Of a DNA stretch of 64,000 bases, positions 10,906 to 20,158 are shown one piece after another; positions within the stretch are counted from its first letter, which is position 1, and every line of letters begins with the position of its first letter. Both the position numbers and the translations under genes were made by a program. The notes below the pieces were generated by a model that worked only from the letters and a program-made list of their open reading frames with translations, was not told where the DNA came from and made no database searches. The DNA is from Vibrio genomosp. F10 str. ZF-129 (lineage in GTDB: Bacteria; Pseudomonadota; Gammaproteobacteria; Enterobacterales; Vibrionaceae): positions 1-64,000 of the forward strand of contig NZ_AJYQ02000124.1 in assembly GCF_000287055.2 (NCBI RefSeq), read 5' to 3'.

Positions 10906-11937
10906 ATGGCTAACTTTGCACTTGCCTTTGGTACAGCAACTAAAAATCGAGACGGAAAAATCATTGAAGCGTTCTTCCCTCATCCAGTATTGAATCCTAG
11001 TGATTCTCTGGTGAATGCTATTGCAGCGGTTTCAGGTTACGAGCAAGGCAACCAAGCAATCGAAATCTCAGCAAAACAAGTTGCCGAACTAGCAACGGCC
11101 TTCGCTGCCAATGGTGATGTAGCTAATGCTTCTTTTTCAGAAAAAGCAGCGTCTTCTGAGCAACCACTGGTATTAGTTATCTTAGCGACAGACGAAAAAC
11201 CACAGTCAGTAGCCGAAGGATTCTTAAAGCTACAGCTTATCTCTAACCGTTTAGTTCAGCCACACGGTACAGTTCTGGATGGCATTTTTGGCCTGCTGCA
11301 CAACATTGCATGGACAAACGAAGGCCCTATCGACCTTCCAGAATTGGCTGAGCGTCAAATTGAAGCTCGTCTAGCGGGTCGCGCATTGAGTGTCGATTGT
11401 GTAGACAAGTTCCCTAAAATGGTCGATTACGTTGTACCAACAGGTATCCGTATTGCTGATACTTCACGCGTTCGTCTTGGTGCGCACGTGGGTGAAGGCA
11501 CAACAGTTATGCACGAAGGTTTCATTAACTTCAATGCTGGCACGAAAGGCGTAAGCATGGTTGAAGGACGTATCTCTGCTGGTGTTGTCGTGGGTAATGG
11601 TTCTGATATCGGTGGTGGTGCGTCTATCATGGGTACGCTATCTGGTGGTGGTACTATGGTTATCTCTATCGGTGAAAACTGCCTACTTGGTGCCAATGCT
11701 GGACTGGGTTTCCCAATGGGTGATCGCTGTACGGTTGAATCTGGCCTCTATGTAACAGCAGGGACGAAAGTTCGCATGCTAGACAAAGAAGGCAACGAAG
11801 TAGAAATCATCAAAGCTCGTGACCTGGCAGGCGTTTCTGATCTTCTGTTCCGTCGCAACTCTGTGACTGGTCAGATTGAGTGCCTAGCAAACAAATCAGC
11901 GGTTGAGTTGAACTCTGAGCTACACAGCAACAACTAA
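10906..11937 (+). CDS. dapD: Tetrahydrodipicolinate N-succinyltransferase DapD
   Basis: Transfers succinyl from succinyl-CoA to tetrahydrodipicolinate in the succinylase branch of lysine and meso-diaminopimelate synthesis. The 343-aa product belongs to the long DapD type found in Pseudomonas and Vibrio: an N-terminal alpha/beta domain, then a left-handed beta-helix of hexapeptide repeats (about 175-290, RIADTSRVRLGAHVGEGTTVMHEGF and later GGGTMVISIGENCLLGANAG). TGGAGA precedes the ATG at 10906; an ATG four codons earlier lacks a site. It is monocistronic, ended by the terminator at 11966. Confidence 0.93.
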   Translation: MANFALAFGTATKNRDGKIIEAFFPHPVLNPSDSLVNAIAAVSGYEQGNQAIEISAKQVAELATAFAANGDVANASFSEKAASSEQPLVLVILATDEKPQSVAEGFLKLQLISNRLVQPHGTVLDGIFGLLHNIAWTNEGPIDLPELAERQIEARLAGRALSVDCVDKFPKMVDYVVPTGIRIADTSRVRLGAHVGEGTTVMHEGFINFNAGTKGVSMVEGRISAGVVVGNGSDIGGGASIMGTLSGGGTMVISIGENCLLGANAGLGFPMGDRCTVESGLYVTAGTKVRMLDKEGNEVEIIKARDLAGVSDLLFRRNSVTGQIECLANKSAVELNSELHSNN

Positions 11938-12282
11938 TGAGATTGCATCTGGTTTAATTTTGTAGCAGCCTCCTCGTGAGGCTGTTTTTTTTACTTTGTT
12001 ATTTCGACTGGCTAGTTCTATCTCGGCTTCTTCTTCTATCTCTCTTCTTTTATCTTTCTTCTTTCTTCTTTCTACTTTCTACTTTTGCAGCCTAAACTTA
12101 AATCGACACGTACCCTTTATAATAAAACACTTTAAGTTAACAAAAAATAACGCGCTAACGCTCACTTTTAAGGTTCGTTTATTTTCGTTTTCATCCAAAC
12201 GTGCACAATATGTCTTTAACGATAATTTTAATCATAAGCATATCAACTAAGATACCGATGATGGAACAACAGGAAACTTATC
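11938..12282. other. dapD-glpK intergenic region with pyrimidine-rich tract
   Basis: After the dapD terminator, the plus strand carries a stretch of about 70 bases (12018-12086) made almost only of T and C with recurring TTTCT and CTTCT units. The rest is AT-rich leader for glpK. The small open frame across the tract looks like low-complexity artefact. The glpK promoter and GlpR sites must lie in 12090-12270 but I cannot place them with confidence. Confidence 0.6.
11966..11992 (+). terminator. Rho-independent terminator after dapD
   Basis: CAGCCTC and GAGGCTG form the stem with a short CTCGT loop, followed by eight T. Typical strong terminator. Confidence 0.9.
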
Positions 12283-13800
12283 ATGGCTGAGCAGAAATAT
12301 ATTGTTGCGTTAGACCAAGGAACAACCAGTTCTCGCGCGGTCATTCTCGATCATGACGCTAACATAGTGAGTGTTTCTCAACGTGAATTCACGCAAATTT
12401 ACCCAAAAGGTGGTTGGGTTGAACATGATCCACTTGAAATATGGGCGACACAAAGTGCGACCCTCGTTGAAGTTCTGGGCAAATCGAGCATTCGTAGTGA
12501 TCAAATCGCCGCCATTGGCATTACTAACCAGCGCGAAACTACGGTTGTCTGGAATAAAGAGACCGGAAAGCCCGTATACAACGCCATTGTTTGGCAATGT
12601 CGACGCACGGCTAGCATTTGTGAAGAGCTCAAGGAGCGAGGTTTGGAGCAATATGTGCAAGACACGACCGGCTTAATTCTTGACCCTTACTTTTCTGGCA
12701 CAAAAATAAAGTGGATTCTCGATAACGTAGAAGGCGCACGAGAAGATGCCGAAGCGGGTAAACTCTTGTTTGGAACAGTGGATACTTGGCTAGTATGGAA
12801 AATGACTCAGGGCCGCGTACATGTGACCGACTACACCAACGCATCTCGCACCATGCTATTTAATATCAATGATTTAACATGGGATGAGACACTTTTAAAC
12901 GAGTTAGGTATACCGGCTTCAATGATGCCCGATGCACGACGTTCTTCAGAGATCTATGGCGAAACCAACATTGGAGGAAAAGGCGGAACACGAATTCCTA
13001 TTGCAGGCATCGCAGGGGACCAGCAAGCTGCCCTTTATGGCCAAATGTGTGTAGAAGCCGGGCAAGCGAAAAACACTTACGGGACAGGCTGTTTCTTATT
13101 AATGAACACGGGGCAAACCAAGGTCTCCTCTAAAAACGGTCTGCTTACCACGCTCGCTTGCGGCCCCAACGGTGGGCCAGCCTACGCGCTTGAAGGAGCT
13201 GTCTTTATGGGCGGAGCTTCTATTCAGTGGCTTAGAGACGAAATGAAGTTGCTGTCTGACGCTAAAGATTCAGAATATTTCGCCACTAAAGTCGACTCTT
13301 CCAACGGTGTTTATGTCGTCCCTGCTTTTACTGGATTAGGTGCCCCATATTGGGATGCTTACGCAAGAGGCACCATTGTTGGCCTAACACGTGGCGTGAA
13401 CTCAAATCATATTATCCGCGCCACACTCGAAGGCATTGCTTACCAAACTCGTGATGTTTTGGATGCCATGCAAGCAGACTCTGGAATTAAACTTTCGTCA
13501 CTTAGAGTCGATGGCGGCGCTGTTGCCAATAACTTCTTGATGCAATTCCAATCGGACGTACTCGATACGGAAGTCCACCGGCCAGAAGTCACTGAAGTCA
13601 CCGCAATTGGTGCCGCTTACCTGGCTGGCTTGGCGGTGGGATACTGGGGAAGTGTTGATGAATTAAAAGGAAAGGCGGTACTCGATAGAAGCTTCATTCC
13701 ACATCATGACGAAGAGAAACGAAATCGCCGATACAAAGGTTGGAAACGTGCCATAAAATGCACACAAGCTTGGTCAGAATTGCGCGATCTCGAAGACTAG
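12283..13800 (+). CDS. glpK: Glycerol kinase
   Basis: Phosphorylates glycerol to sn-glycerol 3-phosphate with ATP, trapping it in the cell. The 505-aa FGGY-family protein has the ATP loop [10 protein letters not shown] (residues 10-19), the substrate-site stretch [12 protein letters not shown], and the C-terminal FGGY signature region [15 protein letters not shown] block ([14 protein letters not shown]). AGGAAA precedes the ATG. glpR and glpD follow, giving the core aerobic glycerol pathway; no glpF facilitator is seen between dapD and glpK. A terminator follows directly, so glpK is its own unit. Confidence 0.97.
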   Translation: MAEQKYIVALDQGTTSSRAVILDHDANIVSVSQREFTQIYPKGGWVEHDPLEIWATQSATLVEVLGKSSIRSDQIAAIGITNQRETTVVWNKETGKPVYNAIVWQCRRTASICEELKERGLEQYVQDTTGLILDPYFSGTKIKWILDNVEGAREDAEAGKLLFGTVDTWLVWKMTQGRVHVTDYTNASRTMLFNINDLTWDETLLNELGIPASMMPDARRSSEIYGETNIGGKGGTRIPIAGIAGDQQAALYGQMCVEAGQAKNTYGTGCFLLMNTGQTKVSSKNGLLTTLACGPNGGPAYALEGAVFMGGASIQWLRDEMKLLSDAKDSEYFATKVDSSNGVYVVPAFTGLGAPYWDAYARGTIVGLTRGVNSNHIIRATLEGIAYQTRDVLDAMQADSGIKLSSLRVDGGAVANNFLMQFQSDVLDTEVHRPEVTEVTAIGAAYLAGLAVGYWGSVDELKGKAVLDRSFIPHHDEEKRNRRYKGWKRAIKCTQAWSELRDLED

Positions 13801-13815
13801 TCACGCTTTATGATT

Positions 13816-13843
13816 AAAAAGAGCGCTGTTACGCGCTCTTTTT
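13816..13843 (+). terminator. Rho-independent terminator after glpK
   Basis: AAAAAGAGCGC pairs with GCGCTCTTTTT over a six-base loop 15 bases after the stop codon. Confidence 0.9.
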
Positions 13844-13965
13844 GCGTTTTAAGACAAATAATCACCCATCTATTCTTCAAAGTTCACGCGCTCTCACGCA
13901 CAATAACCCAAAATATAATCTTGAAGCGATATTCAACCGTCCACGCTCAAGACTAGGGATCATCA

Positions 13966-14733
13966 ATGAAACAAATACCAAGGCACCAGCAGATCATTGA
14001 ACTGGTAAAAAAACAAGGCTATGTCAGCACTGAAGAACTCGTCGAGCAGTTTGATGTTAGCCCACAAACAATAAGACGTGATCTGAATGAGCTCGCCAAT
14101 GAAAATAAGATTAGGCGTTACCATGGCGGAGCAACCATTCCATTAAGTTCAGAAAACACCGCTTATAACACGCGTAAGAACATGAACTTCAATGAAAAGG
14201 ATGTTATTGCTGATGAACTGGTTAAGCACATCCCAGATGGTGCAACGCTCTTTATCGATATAGGCACGACACCCGAAGCAATCGCTCGAGCGCTCAATAA
14301 GAACCATAAACGATTAAGAATTGTCACCAATAACCTGAATGTCGCGACCATTTTGCTACCCAATCCAGAATTCAATGTCATTCTGGCTGGCGGTGAAGTG
14401 CGCAATAGAGATGGCGGCATCGTTGGTGAAGCCACGCTCGACTTCGTCAAACAATTTCGGCTAGATTTCGGCATACTTGGCGTTAGCGGCATTGACTATG
14501 ATGGGTCGCTACTGGATTTTGATTATCATGAAGTGCGAGTAAAACAAGCCATCATAGAGAATAGCCGTAGTGTTTACCTTGCTATTGACCACAGCAAGTT
14601 TGGTCGCAATGCAATGGTTAAGCTTGGCAATGTGTCACAACTCCACATGCTCTTCACCGATAAAGAGCCGCCGAAAGCGATTTCTAACCTATTGAAAGAG
14701 CATTCAATTCCACTTGAAGTGGTCGCAAACTAG
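13966..14733 (+). CDS. glpR: DeoR-family glycerol-3-phosphate regulon repressor GlpR
   Basis: Represses the glycerol genes until glycerol 3-phosphate binds it. The 255-aa protein has the DeoR helix-turn-helix at about 19-55 (VSTEELVEQFDVSPQTIRRDLNEL, then IRRYHGGA) and a C-terminal sugar-phosphate sensor domain with DIGTTPEAIA, TNNLNVA and ILAGGEVRNRDGG. Its place between glpK and glpD supports the name. It has its own gap upstream (165 bases after the glpK terminator) and a terminator downstream, so it is transcribed alone. Confidence 0.93.
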   Translation: MKQIPRHQQIIELVKKQGYVSTEELVEQFDVSPQTIRRDLNELANENKIRRYHGGATIPLSSENTAYNTRKNMNFNEKDVIADELVKHIPDGATLFIDIGTTPEAIARALNKNHKRLRIVTNNLNVATILLPNPEFNVILAGGEVRNRDGGIVGEATLDFVKQFRLDFGILGVSGIDYDGSLLDFDYHEVRVKQAIIENSRSVYLAIDHSKFGRNAMVKLGNVSQLHMLFTDKEPPKAISNLLKEHSIPLEVVAN

Positions 14734-14787
14734 ATCGAATACGCGATGACTTTTGATGATAGCACGACTAAGCCGCTATCACTTTAA

Positions 14788-14817
14788 ACCTCTACGCACA
14801 TGCTAGAGGTTTTTTTA
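14788..14817 (+). terminator. Rho-independent terminator after glpR
   Basis: ACCTCTA and TAGAGGT form a 7-bp stem around a nine-base loop, followed by a run of T. Confidence 0.8.
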
Positions 14818-14932
14818 TGCCTAAACCATTTTATTTCATATTCAATCACTCTGTTTGTTCCTAAATTAGATAAAACGCGCATTAACGAAAATAAATGATG
14901 ATCACAAACGAAACCTAGGTTACGATTAATCC

Positions 14933-14956
14933 ATGTTCAAAAATGCTCGTTCGCTC
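14933..14956 (+). promoter_or_regulatory. Possible GlpR half-sites before glpD
   Basis: Two adjacent elements, ATGTTCAAAA and ATGCTCGTTC, resemble the WATKYTCGWW half-site of enterobacterial GlpR operators. They lie 18-41 bases before the glpD start codon. Recognised by eye only. Confidence 0.35.
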
Positions 14957-14973
14957 ACAAAGAGGCATAACAC

Positions 14974-16518
14974 ATGAGTACTCAACACAATAACACTACA
15001 ACCCTAGACATGATCATTATTGGCGGGGGGATTAATGGCGCAGGGATCGCCGCCGATGCAGCAGGTCGAGGTTTATCTGTGGGCCTCTATGAAGCCAACG
15101 ATTTTGCATCAGCGACCTCTTCAGCCAGTTCGAAACTGATTCATGGTGGTCTGCGTTATCTTGAACATTATGAATTTCGCTTAGTCTCAGAAGCGCTAGC
15201 AGAGCGAGAAGTGATTCTGAAGAAAGCGCCACATATCGCCCTTCCCATGCGTTTTCGTTTGCCTCACCGTCCCTTTTTACGCCCAGCGTGGATGATTCGC
15301 TGTGGGCTATTCCTTTACGATCACTTAGGCAAACGCACGACACTACCCGCCAGTCAATCTGTCGACTTAGCAAAATCTGGGTTGTTAAAACCAGAGATAA
15401 AAAAAGGATTTGAATACTCAGACTGTTGGGTGGACGATGCTCGTTTGGTTTTGCTGAATGTCTTAGCCGCAAAAGAAAACGGTGCCGATGTACGTAATTA
15501 CTGTCGAGTTGAAAAAGCGCACAGAAAAGAGGGTCTATGGCACGTGACAATCCATGATGTGACAACCGATCAGCGTTTTGAGCGAAAGACAAAGGCGCTG
15601 GTCAATGCCGCCGGGCCTTGGGTTAAGCAGTTTTTTGATGATGGATTAGAGCAAACCTCCCCTCGTAATATTCGACTGATCAAAGGATCTCATATTGTCA
15701 TCCCAAGAATTCACGATGAACCGAAAGCCTATATTCTACAAAATAAAGACAGCCGAATTGTTTTCATGATCCCTTACTTAGATAAGTTTTCCATCATTGG
15801 AACAACGGATGTGGAATATCAAGGCGATCCACGCAAGGTGGTCATATCCGACGATGAAGTCGATTATCTCATTGATGTGGTGAATCAGCACTTTGTCACT
15901 CAAGTCAGTTCTGAGGATGTTGTTTGGGCCTACAGTGGAGTTCGACCGCTTTGTGACGATGAGTCCGACTCTCCACAAGCTATTACCCGCGACTATACGT
16001 TAGAGCTTGAATCCGAAAAAAATCAAACACCCCTGCTTTCTATTTTTGGCGGAAAACTCACTACTTATCGTAAGTTGGGTGAAGCAGCCATGAATAAACT
16101 TAAGCCTTTCTTGAGCAGCATGGGCGAAGAATGGACAGCAGACCACTGCCTACCTGGGGGAAACTTTAGCTGTACCAGAGAGCAACTCGCTCACACCATT
16201 CATGCCCAGTATTCATGGTTACCTGAAGCGTTAGTCCTTCGCTATGTTACCCAATTTGGTACCGACACTCGCAAGCTTCTAGAAGGCACGACAAGCCAAG
16301 CCGATATGGGCACTCAATTCTCTAAAGAAGCACACGGGGTCTACCAACGAGAAGTGGATTACGTGATTGAACATGAATTGGCTCGCACCTCAGACGACAT
16401 TCTATGGCGCCGTACTAAACTGGGATTATACCTAGATAAAGAAGAACAACAGGCGATTCAGCATTATGTTGATGCGACGGTTCATCAACAAGTCGTTCAG
16501 TTATCAGAAGTCAGTTAG
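14974..16518 (+). CDS. glpD: Aerobic glycerol-3-phosphate dehydrogenase
   Basis: Membrane-associated flavoenzyme that oxidises glycerol 3-phosphate to dihydroxyacetone phosphate and passes electrons to the quinone pool. The 514-aa protein starts with the FAD dinucleotide fold IIIGGGINGAGIAADAAGRG (residues 14-33) and has the family blocks SSASSKLIHGGLRYLE, VNAAGPW, IGTTDVEYQGDP, GVRPLCDD and FGGKLTTYRKLGE, plus the C-terminal helical domain. AGAGG stands eight bases before the ATG. With glpK it forms the aerobic glycerol route. Ended by a long hairpin. Confidence 0.97.
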   Translation: MSTQHNNTTTLDMIIIGGGINGAGIAADAAGRGLSVGLYEANDFASATSSASSKLIHGGLRYLEHYEFRLVSEALAEREVILKKAPHIALPMRFRLPHRPFLRPAWMIRCGLFLYDHLGKRTTLPASQSVDLAKSGLLKPEIKKGFEYSDCWVDDARLVLLNVLAAKENGADVRNYCRVEKAHRKEGLWHVTIHDVTTDQRFERKTKALVNAAGPWVKQFFDDGLEQTSPRNIRLIKGSHIVIPRIHDEPKAYILQNKDSRIVFMIPYLDKFSIIGTTDVEYQGDPRKVVISDDEVDYLIDVVNQHFVTQVSSEDVVWAYSGVRPLCDDESDSPQAITRDYTLELESEKNQTPLLSIFGGKLTTYRKLGEAAMNKLKPFLSSMGEEWTADHCLPGGNFSCTREQLAHTIHAQYSWLPEALVLRYVTQFGTDTRKLLEGTTSQADMGTQFSKEAHGVYQREVDYVIEHELARTSDDILWRRTKLGLYLDKEEQQAIQHYVDATVHQQVVQLSEVS

Positions 16519-16562
16519 CGTCTAAAAAGTACTGAACGAATAGATAAGTCAGTGCACAAACG

Positions 16563-16599
16563 ATAAAGGCTTAACATCTTTAACCTGTTAAGCCTTTAT
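16563..16599. terminator. Bidirectional terminator between glpD and nnrS
   Basis: AAAGGCTTAAC and GTTAAGCCTTT form an 11-bp stem with a 12-base loop and T-rich flanks. It separates the convergent glpD and nnrS. Confidence 0.8.
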
Positions 16600-16638
16600 T
16601 TCACAAAATCTTTATTTCAACAAATAAAAGTCATGTCG

Positions 16639-17823
16639 TTACCCTGGATGACCATCAATTCTCGGTTTCAGTAACATATGACCAAATCGGACGATGTACA
16701 TCGAGAATGCCAAGATCCATAACCCACCGCTAATATTGACCATCATCATGAACTGTTCAGGGAAGAATGACACGCCCACGCTTCGAATTAACGCCGCCAT
16801 CACTACTGCAACAAACGCGACCGTCATATTGGGTCCTTCGTAAATGTCACGTCCGGTATGACCCATAGTGACTCGCGCAATCATGGCCAAAATAACGCCA
16901 GCCAAAGCGCCAATGGCAAACAAGTGTATGAGGCTGTGGCTAACAAACGGGTTTTGCATCAGGCCGCGTAATATCAAACTGACAGGCAGACACAAGTACG
17001 CGACATGCAACGACCAGACTAAAGGCTCACTTAAGGTTAACCAAGGCTTCCAACGCATAACGCGCACTAACTGGGCTCCCCCTGCAATCATCATTAACGG
17101 TTGGCCTAGTTGAGCAAACGTTAATGGGAAAAAACTGAGAATAAACAACCCCGCCAAAGGCACATTGGCCCCCCACTCTAACCAAGCAAGTGGCTGTGAT
17201 TTTCCAAAATTGAAGCGTCTCGCGGTAAAAAATGGGATGACCCGTCCTCCCATCACAGACAACAGTATGGCAAACCACCACAACATCGCTTGCCAAACCG
17301 CAGACGATGGGAACGGTGGTAATCCCTTGATCGTCGCATAGCTCGCGAAATTGGCGGCAATAGCAAGAATAAACAATGGTACGAAGAATAGGTTGCGCCA
17401 CCCTTTCGCTTTAACAACCCGAGTAGCAATTTCAAAGGCTGCAAACGCTAGAAACAGAGCTTCAATGCTAGACACCAACCAAAGAGGAGCAGGTGTCCAA
17501 AACAACACTCTTGGTAATAACCAGAGCAGCACTAATATCGCTAAGCGATGGTGTTTAGTGCCATTTATTCCCGTCCAGTTTTGCACGGCAGTCAGTACAA
17601 AACCCACCACAATTGCCATAGCAAAACCAAACAACATTTCATGCACATGCCACCAAAGAGAGGGAACCCTCAGCGCTTGCGGTTGGCCAGTTTGAAGCAT
17701 CCAAACCCAAACTGCGATTGCAATGACAGCGTACACACTTCCCAGCAAAAAAAACGGACGAAAACCTAAACGCAAATAAGCAGGTATCGCTTCTTCTACT
17801 TTTTTATCGGTAATATTGAGCAA
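16639..17823 (-). CDS. nnrS: NnrS-family heme/copper membrane protein
   Basis: NnrS proteins are polytopic inner-membrane proteins linked to nitric-oxide tolerance; in Vibrio cholerae the gene is under the NO sensor NsrR. The protein opens with PAYLRLGFRPFFLLG, the family signature, and has about twelve membrane helices with histidines facing them (WWHVHEMLFGF, HLFAIGA, RVTMGHTGR). I chose the TTG start at 17823: AGGAG lies five bases upstream and the product (394 aa) begins MLNITDKK as in relatives. The frame extends upstream to 17895 but without a ribosome site. Single-gene unit, facing a GGCT-fold gene. Confidence 0.9.
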   Translation of the reverse strand: MLNITDKKVEEAIPAYLRLGFRPFFLLGSVYAVIAIAVWVWMLQTGQPQALRVPSLWWHVHEMLFGFAMAIVVGFVLTAVQNWTGINGTKHHRLAILVLLWLLPRVLFWTPAPLWLVSSIEALFLAFAAFEIATRVVKAKGWRNLFFVPLFILAIAANFASYATIKGLPPFPSSAVWQAMLWWFAILLSVMGGRVIPFFTARRFNFGKSQPLAWLEWGANVPLAGLFILSFFPLTFAQLGQPLMMIAGGAQLVRVMRWKPWLTLSEPLVWSLHVAYLCLPVSLILRGLMQNPFVSHSLIHLFAIGALAGVILAMIARVTMGHTGRDIYEGPNMTVAFVAVVMAALIRSVGVSFFPEQFMMMVNISGGLWILAFSMYIVRFGHMLLKPRIDGHPG

Positions 17824-17958
17824 ATCAACTCCTAAACAACTTTGCGACTGACAAAGTAAACGGTGTGAATAATGATAGTGATAAATAGATAGCATTTATC
17901 GAGCCAATCTTAGATGCTTTATCATTCAACAGGGTAAGTAACAGACCAAGAATAAAAA

Positions 17959-17997
17959 GAGTCATAGTGACACGTTGATTTTATGTCATTGTGACTC
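17959..17997 (-). promoter_or_regulatory. Terminator-like hairpin in the nnrS leader
   Basis: GAGTCATAGTGACA and TGTCATTGTGACTC form a 14-bp inverted repeat with two mismatches and an 11-base loop. On the minus strand it is followed by TTTTTATT, so it looks like a terminator about 135 bases before the nnrS start. It could attenuate nnrS, be an operator for both divergent genes, or be chance. Confidence 0.4.
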
Positions 17998-18093
17998 TAT
18001 CAATCATTTTTGACCTCGTGGAAATTCGTCATTTAGAATAAGACGTGATAGCGTCGAATGAGCAATATCAATGTATAACGAAGGAGAGAATCA

Positions 18094-18663
18094 ATGTACA
18101 TTTTTGGCTATGGTAGCTTAATGAACTCAGCCTCAAGAAAGTTAACCGGACAAACAGGGAAAACCATCCCTGTTAATGTGAATGGATTGGTTAGGTATTG
18201 GGGAAAAATTGACGACAGTTATATTTTGTCTCCCCTTGTTGTCAATGAAGGTGAAGGGAAAGTGAACGGAGTCTTGCTAAAAATTGATGACATCGCATTG
18301 GCTGATTTTGATCGCCGAGAACGAGGTTACCATCGCATTCAGATCAATCCAAAGCAAGTAGACGTGATCACTCTCTCTTCAAACGACGTGCAACTCGAAG
18401 ACGATTCCGTTATTTGGGTCTACGTGAAAGACAAACCAGAGCCACCCTGCTCATTAAGCCCGATTATGCTGACCTATGTCGATACGGTATTAGCGGGATG
18501 TTTAGAGATCTCCGACACTTTTGCTAAGAATTTTATTGACCATACCATTGGTTGGCATTTCCCAATTGAAAATGATCGACATGCCCCTAAATATGGCAAT
18601 CTAGCGGGTGTTAAACCTGAACATCACCAAACCATCGACGCACTACTGACCCACATTATCTAA
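18094..18663 (+). CDS. Gamma-glutamylcyclotransferase-fold protein
   Basis: The 189-aa protein begins MYIFGYGSLMN, the YGSL substrate loop of the GGCT/AIG2-like fold, and carries DFDRRERGYHR with the probable catalytic Glu at residue 76. Such enzymes act on gamma-glutamyl compounds (for example glutathione breakdown), but the family is wide and the substrate here cannot be told. AAGGAGAG precedes the ATG. It is divergent from nnrS and may share a promoter region with it, which would fit a role under nitrosative or thiol stress; that link is inference only. Confidence 0.78.
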   Translation: MYIFGYGSLMNSASRKLTGQTGKTIPVNVNGLVRYWGKIDDSYILSPLVVNEGEGKVNGVLLKIDDIALADFDRRERGYHRIQINPKQVDVITLSSNDVQLEDDSVIWVYVKDKPEPPCSLSPIMLTYVDTVLAGCLEISDTFAKNFIDHTIGWHFPIENDRHAPKYGNLAGVKPEHHQTIDALLTHII

Positions 18664-18721
18664 AATAAGTCCGTTAAGTTTGGTCTACACTTTTATAACA
18701 AGCAATGCTTATTAAGGGTGT

Positions 18722-19093
18722 ATGAAACAAGCACAGTTACCCAATAGTATACTGCTTTCTGGTATTTTTATCGGTTGTCTATTTTTTAGCTTTAATACCG
18801 TGATGACTCGCGGGGCATCGCTTTGGCTGTATGATTCGAAGCGACTCTTTGTTTGTGCTGTGATTATTGTCTTTTGTCTTGGTCTGACTTTATTTAAAAA
18901 TCATCGACTCTCTTTCTGGTCTACTTTCAGCATCGTCACCCCACTGTGTACGATGCTCGTCATGAGCCTATTTACCTTTGCGGCCATTGCAAATTGGCAA
19001 CGAGTCTATGTTTGGAGTGCGCAAGAGAATTTCTTTTATGTATTAGGCTTAGTTATCAGTGCTTACTTCCTCGGCGACCGAATGATTAACTGA
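18722..19093 (+). CDS. Small four-helix membrane protein of unknown function
   Basis: I do not recognise this 123-aa protein. It is very hydrophobic, with probable membrane helices at about 10-28, 42-60, 69-91 and 101-117 (for example LFVCAVIIVFCLGLTLF and FFYVLGLVISAYFLG). It starts 58 bases after the GGCT-like gene on the same strand, so the two may be cotranscribed. It ends just before the convergent LysR gene. No conserved catalytic pattern is visible. Confidence 0.65.
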   Translation: MKQAQLPNSILLSGIFIGCLFFSFNTVMTRGASLWLYDSKRLFVCAVIIVFCLGLTLFKNHRLSFWSTFSIVTPLCTMLVMSLFTFAAIANWQRVYVWSAQENFFYVLGLVISAYFLGDRMIN

Positions 19094-19118
19094 AACTAAG
19101 CCATGCAGTACGCGCTGA

Positions 19119-20042
19119 CTAAATCATGTTATGTGCCTTTACAACCTGACAAATAAGGGTGCGTAACCAGAGGTTTTTATCGTCTTTCTGCTTGCTCACC
19201 CTCCACAGTAACGATATGTCAAAATCTGGCACCTCAATGGGCGGTGGTGTCGTCGTTAAATGGTCATTAAACGCATCTGTTTTTGCCATAAGCTCAGGCA
19301 CAATAGCGACCAAACGACGACCTTTAAGTAAACTGCGGATGGTAAGGAAATTGCGTGATGCAACAGTCACTTGGCGATTGCACCCCAGGGCTTCAAGTCG
19401 TTTATCCACCTGTGTTGAAAGCACACCATCTGGGCTAACAAGTGCATGATCAATATGTGAAAACGCGTCGACCGATAGTTTGCCTGCTACATCAACCTGA
19501 AGCGGATCATACAAACACACGTGCTTTTCAGTATAGAGCTTTTGCGATTCGAATTGCTCATCAACTTGAATCACACTGCCAATCACCGCATCCAGTTTTT
19601 CTTGCTCTACGACTTTGATGTAATTGTTTCTATTTACATTGATAAAACTGACCTGTGCTTTAGGCGCACTATGGCGAATCGCATCATAAAGGACGGGCGC
19701 ATAAATAAACTCAGCGTAGTCGGTTAACCCTATGCTGCACACTCCGCCATATTTTTCAGGGTCAAATCGCTCTTTGGCCAAAAGCTCCGATGAAATCGAG
19801 CCCAGCAGTCGAGAAATAACAGGAGCAACATGATGAGCATACTCCGTGGGTTCCATTTTGTGCCCTTTTCGTTCAAATAGTCTGTCGTCAAAAAGGCCCC
19901 TCAAGCGTGACAGACTATGGCTCATCGCAGACTGACTGACAAAGCTCTTTTCGGCTGCTAGGCTGACACTGCGGTACTGATACAACTGTGAAAAGGTGAC
20001 CAATAAATTTAAATCGATGTTTTTCCAGTTTATTTCACTCAC
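19119..20042 (-). CDS. LysR-type regulator divergent from chrA
   Basis: The 307-aa protein has a LysR helix-turn-helix in its first 70 residues (NLLVTFSQLYQYRSVSLAAEKSFVSQSAMSHSLSRLR) and a periplasmic-binding-like effector domain. The opening WKNIDLNLLVTF resembles the NodD/LeuO-like branch. It is divergent from the chromate-type transporter, so that gene is its most likely target. The effector is unknown. The shared 116-base region has an ATGATT-N15-AATCAT inverted repeat (20072-20098) that could be its site. Confidence 0.85.
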   Translation of the reverse strand: MSEINWKNIDLNLLVTFSQLYQYRSVSLAAEKSFVSQSAMSHSLSRLRGLFDDRLFERKGHKMEPTEYAHHVAPVISRLLGSISSELLAKERFDPEKYGGVCSIGLTDYAEFIYAPVLYDAIRHSAPKAQVSFINVNRNNYIKVVEQEKLDAVIGSVIQVDEQFESQKLYTEKHVCLYDPLQVDVAGKLSVDAFSHIDHALVSPDGVLSTQVDKRLEALGCNRQVTVASRNFLTIRSLLKGRRLVAIVPELMAKTDAFNDHLTTTPPPIEVPDFDISLLWRVSKQKDDKNLWLRTLICQVVKAHNMI

Positions 20043-20071
20043 TAGCCCACTATCCCATATTGTTCATGATT

Positions 20072-20098
20072 ATGATTAAAACTATTAATTTGAATCAT
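20072..20098. promoter_or_regulatory. Possible LysR operator between the regulator gene and chrA
   Basis: ATGATT and AATCAT are separated by 15 bases in the divergent promoter region. LysR proteins commonly bind such interrupted dyads. The arms are short, so this is a weak call. Confidence 0.3.
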
Positions 20099-20158
20099 TT
20101 TAGTACATTCAATACAGTGTTGCAGAATCTATTTAGTCAACAAATCATGTCGAGATAA

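Noticed and set aside
11996..12250. 84-codon plus-strand frame before glpK
   Set aside because: Its sequence is Ser/Leu/Phe low complexity from the pyrimidine tract; no ribosome site or conserved pattern.
15032..15592. 186-codon open frame on the minus strand inside glpD
   Set aside because: It is antisense to a well-conserved enzyme, has no ribosome site or family likeness, and reflects codon bias of glpD.
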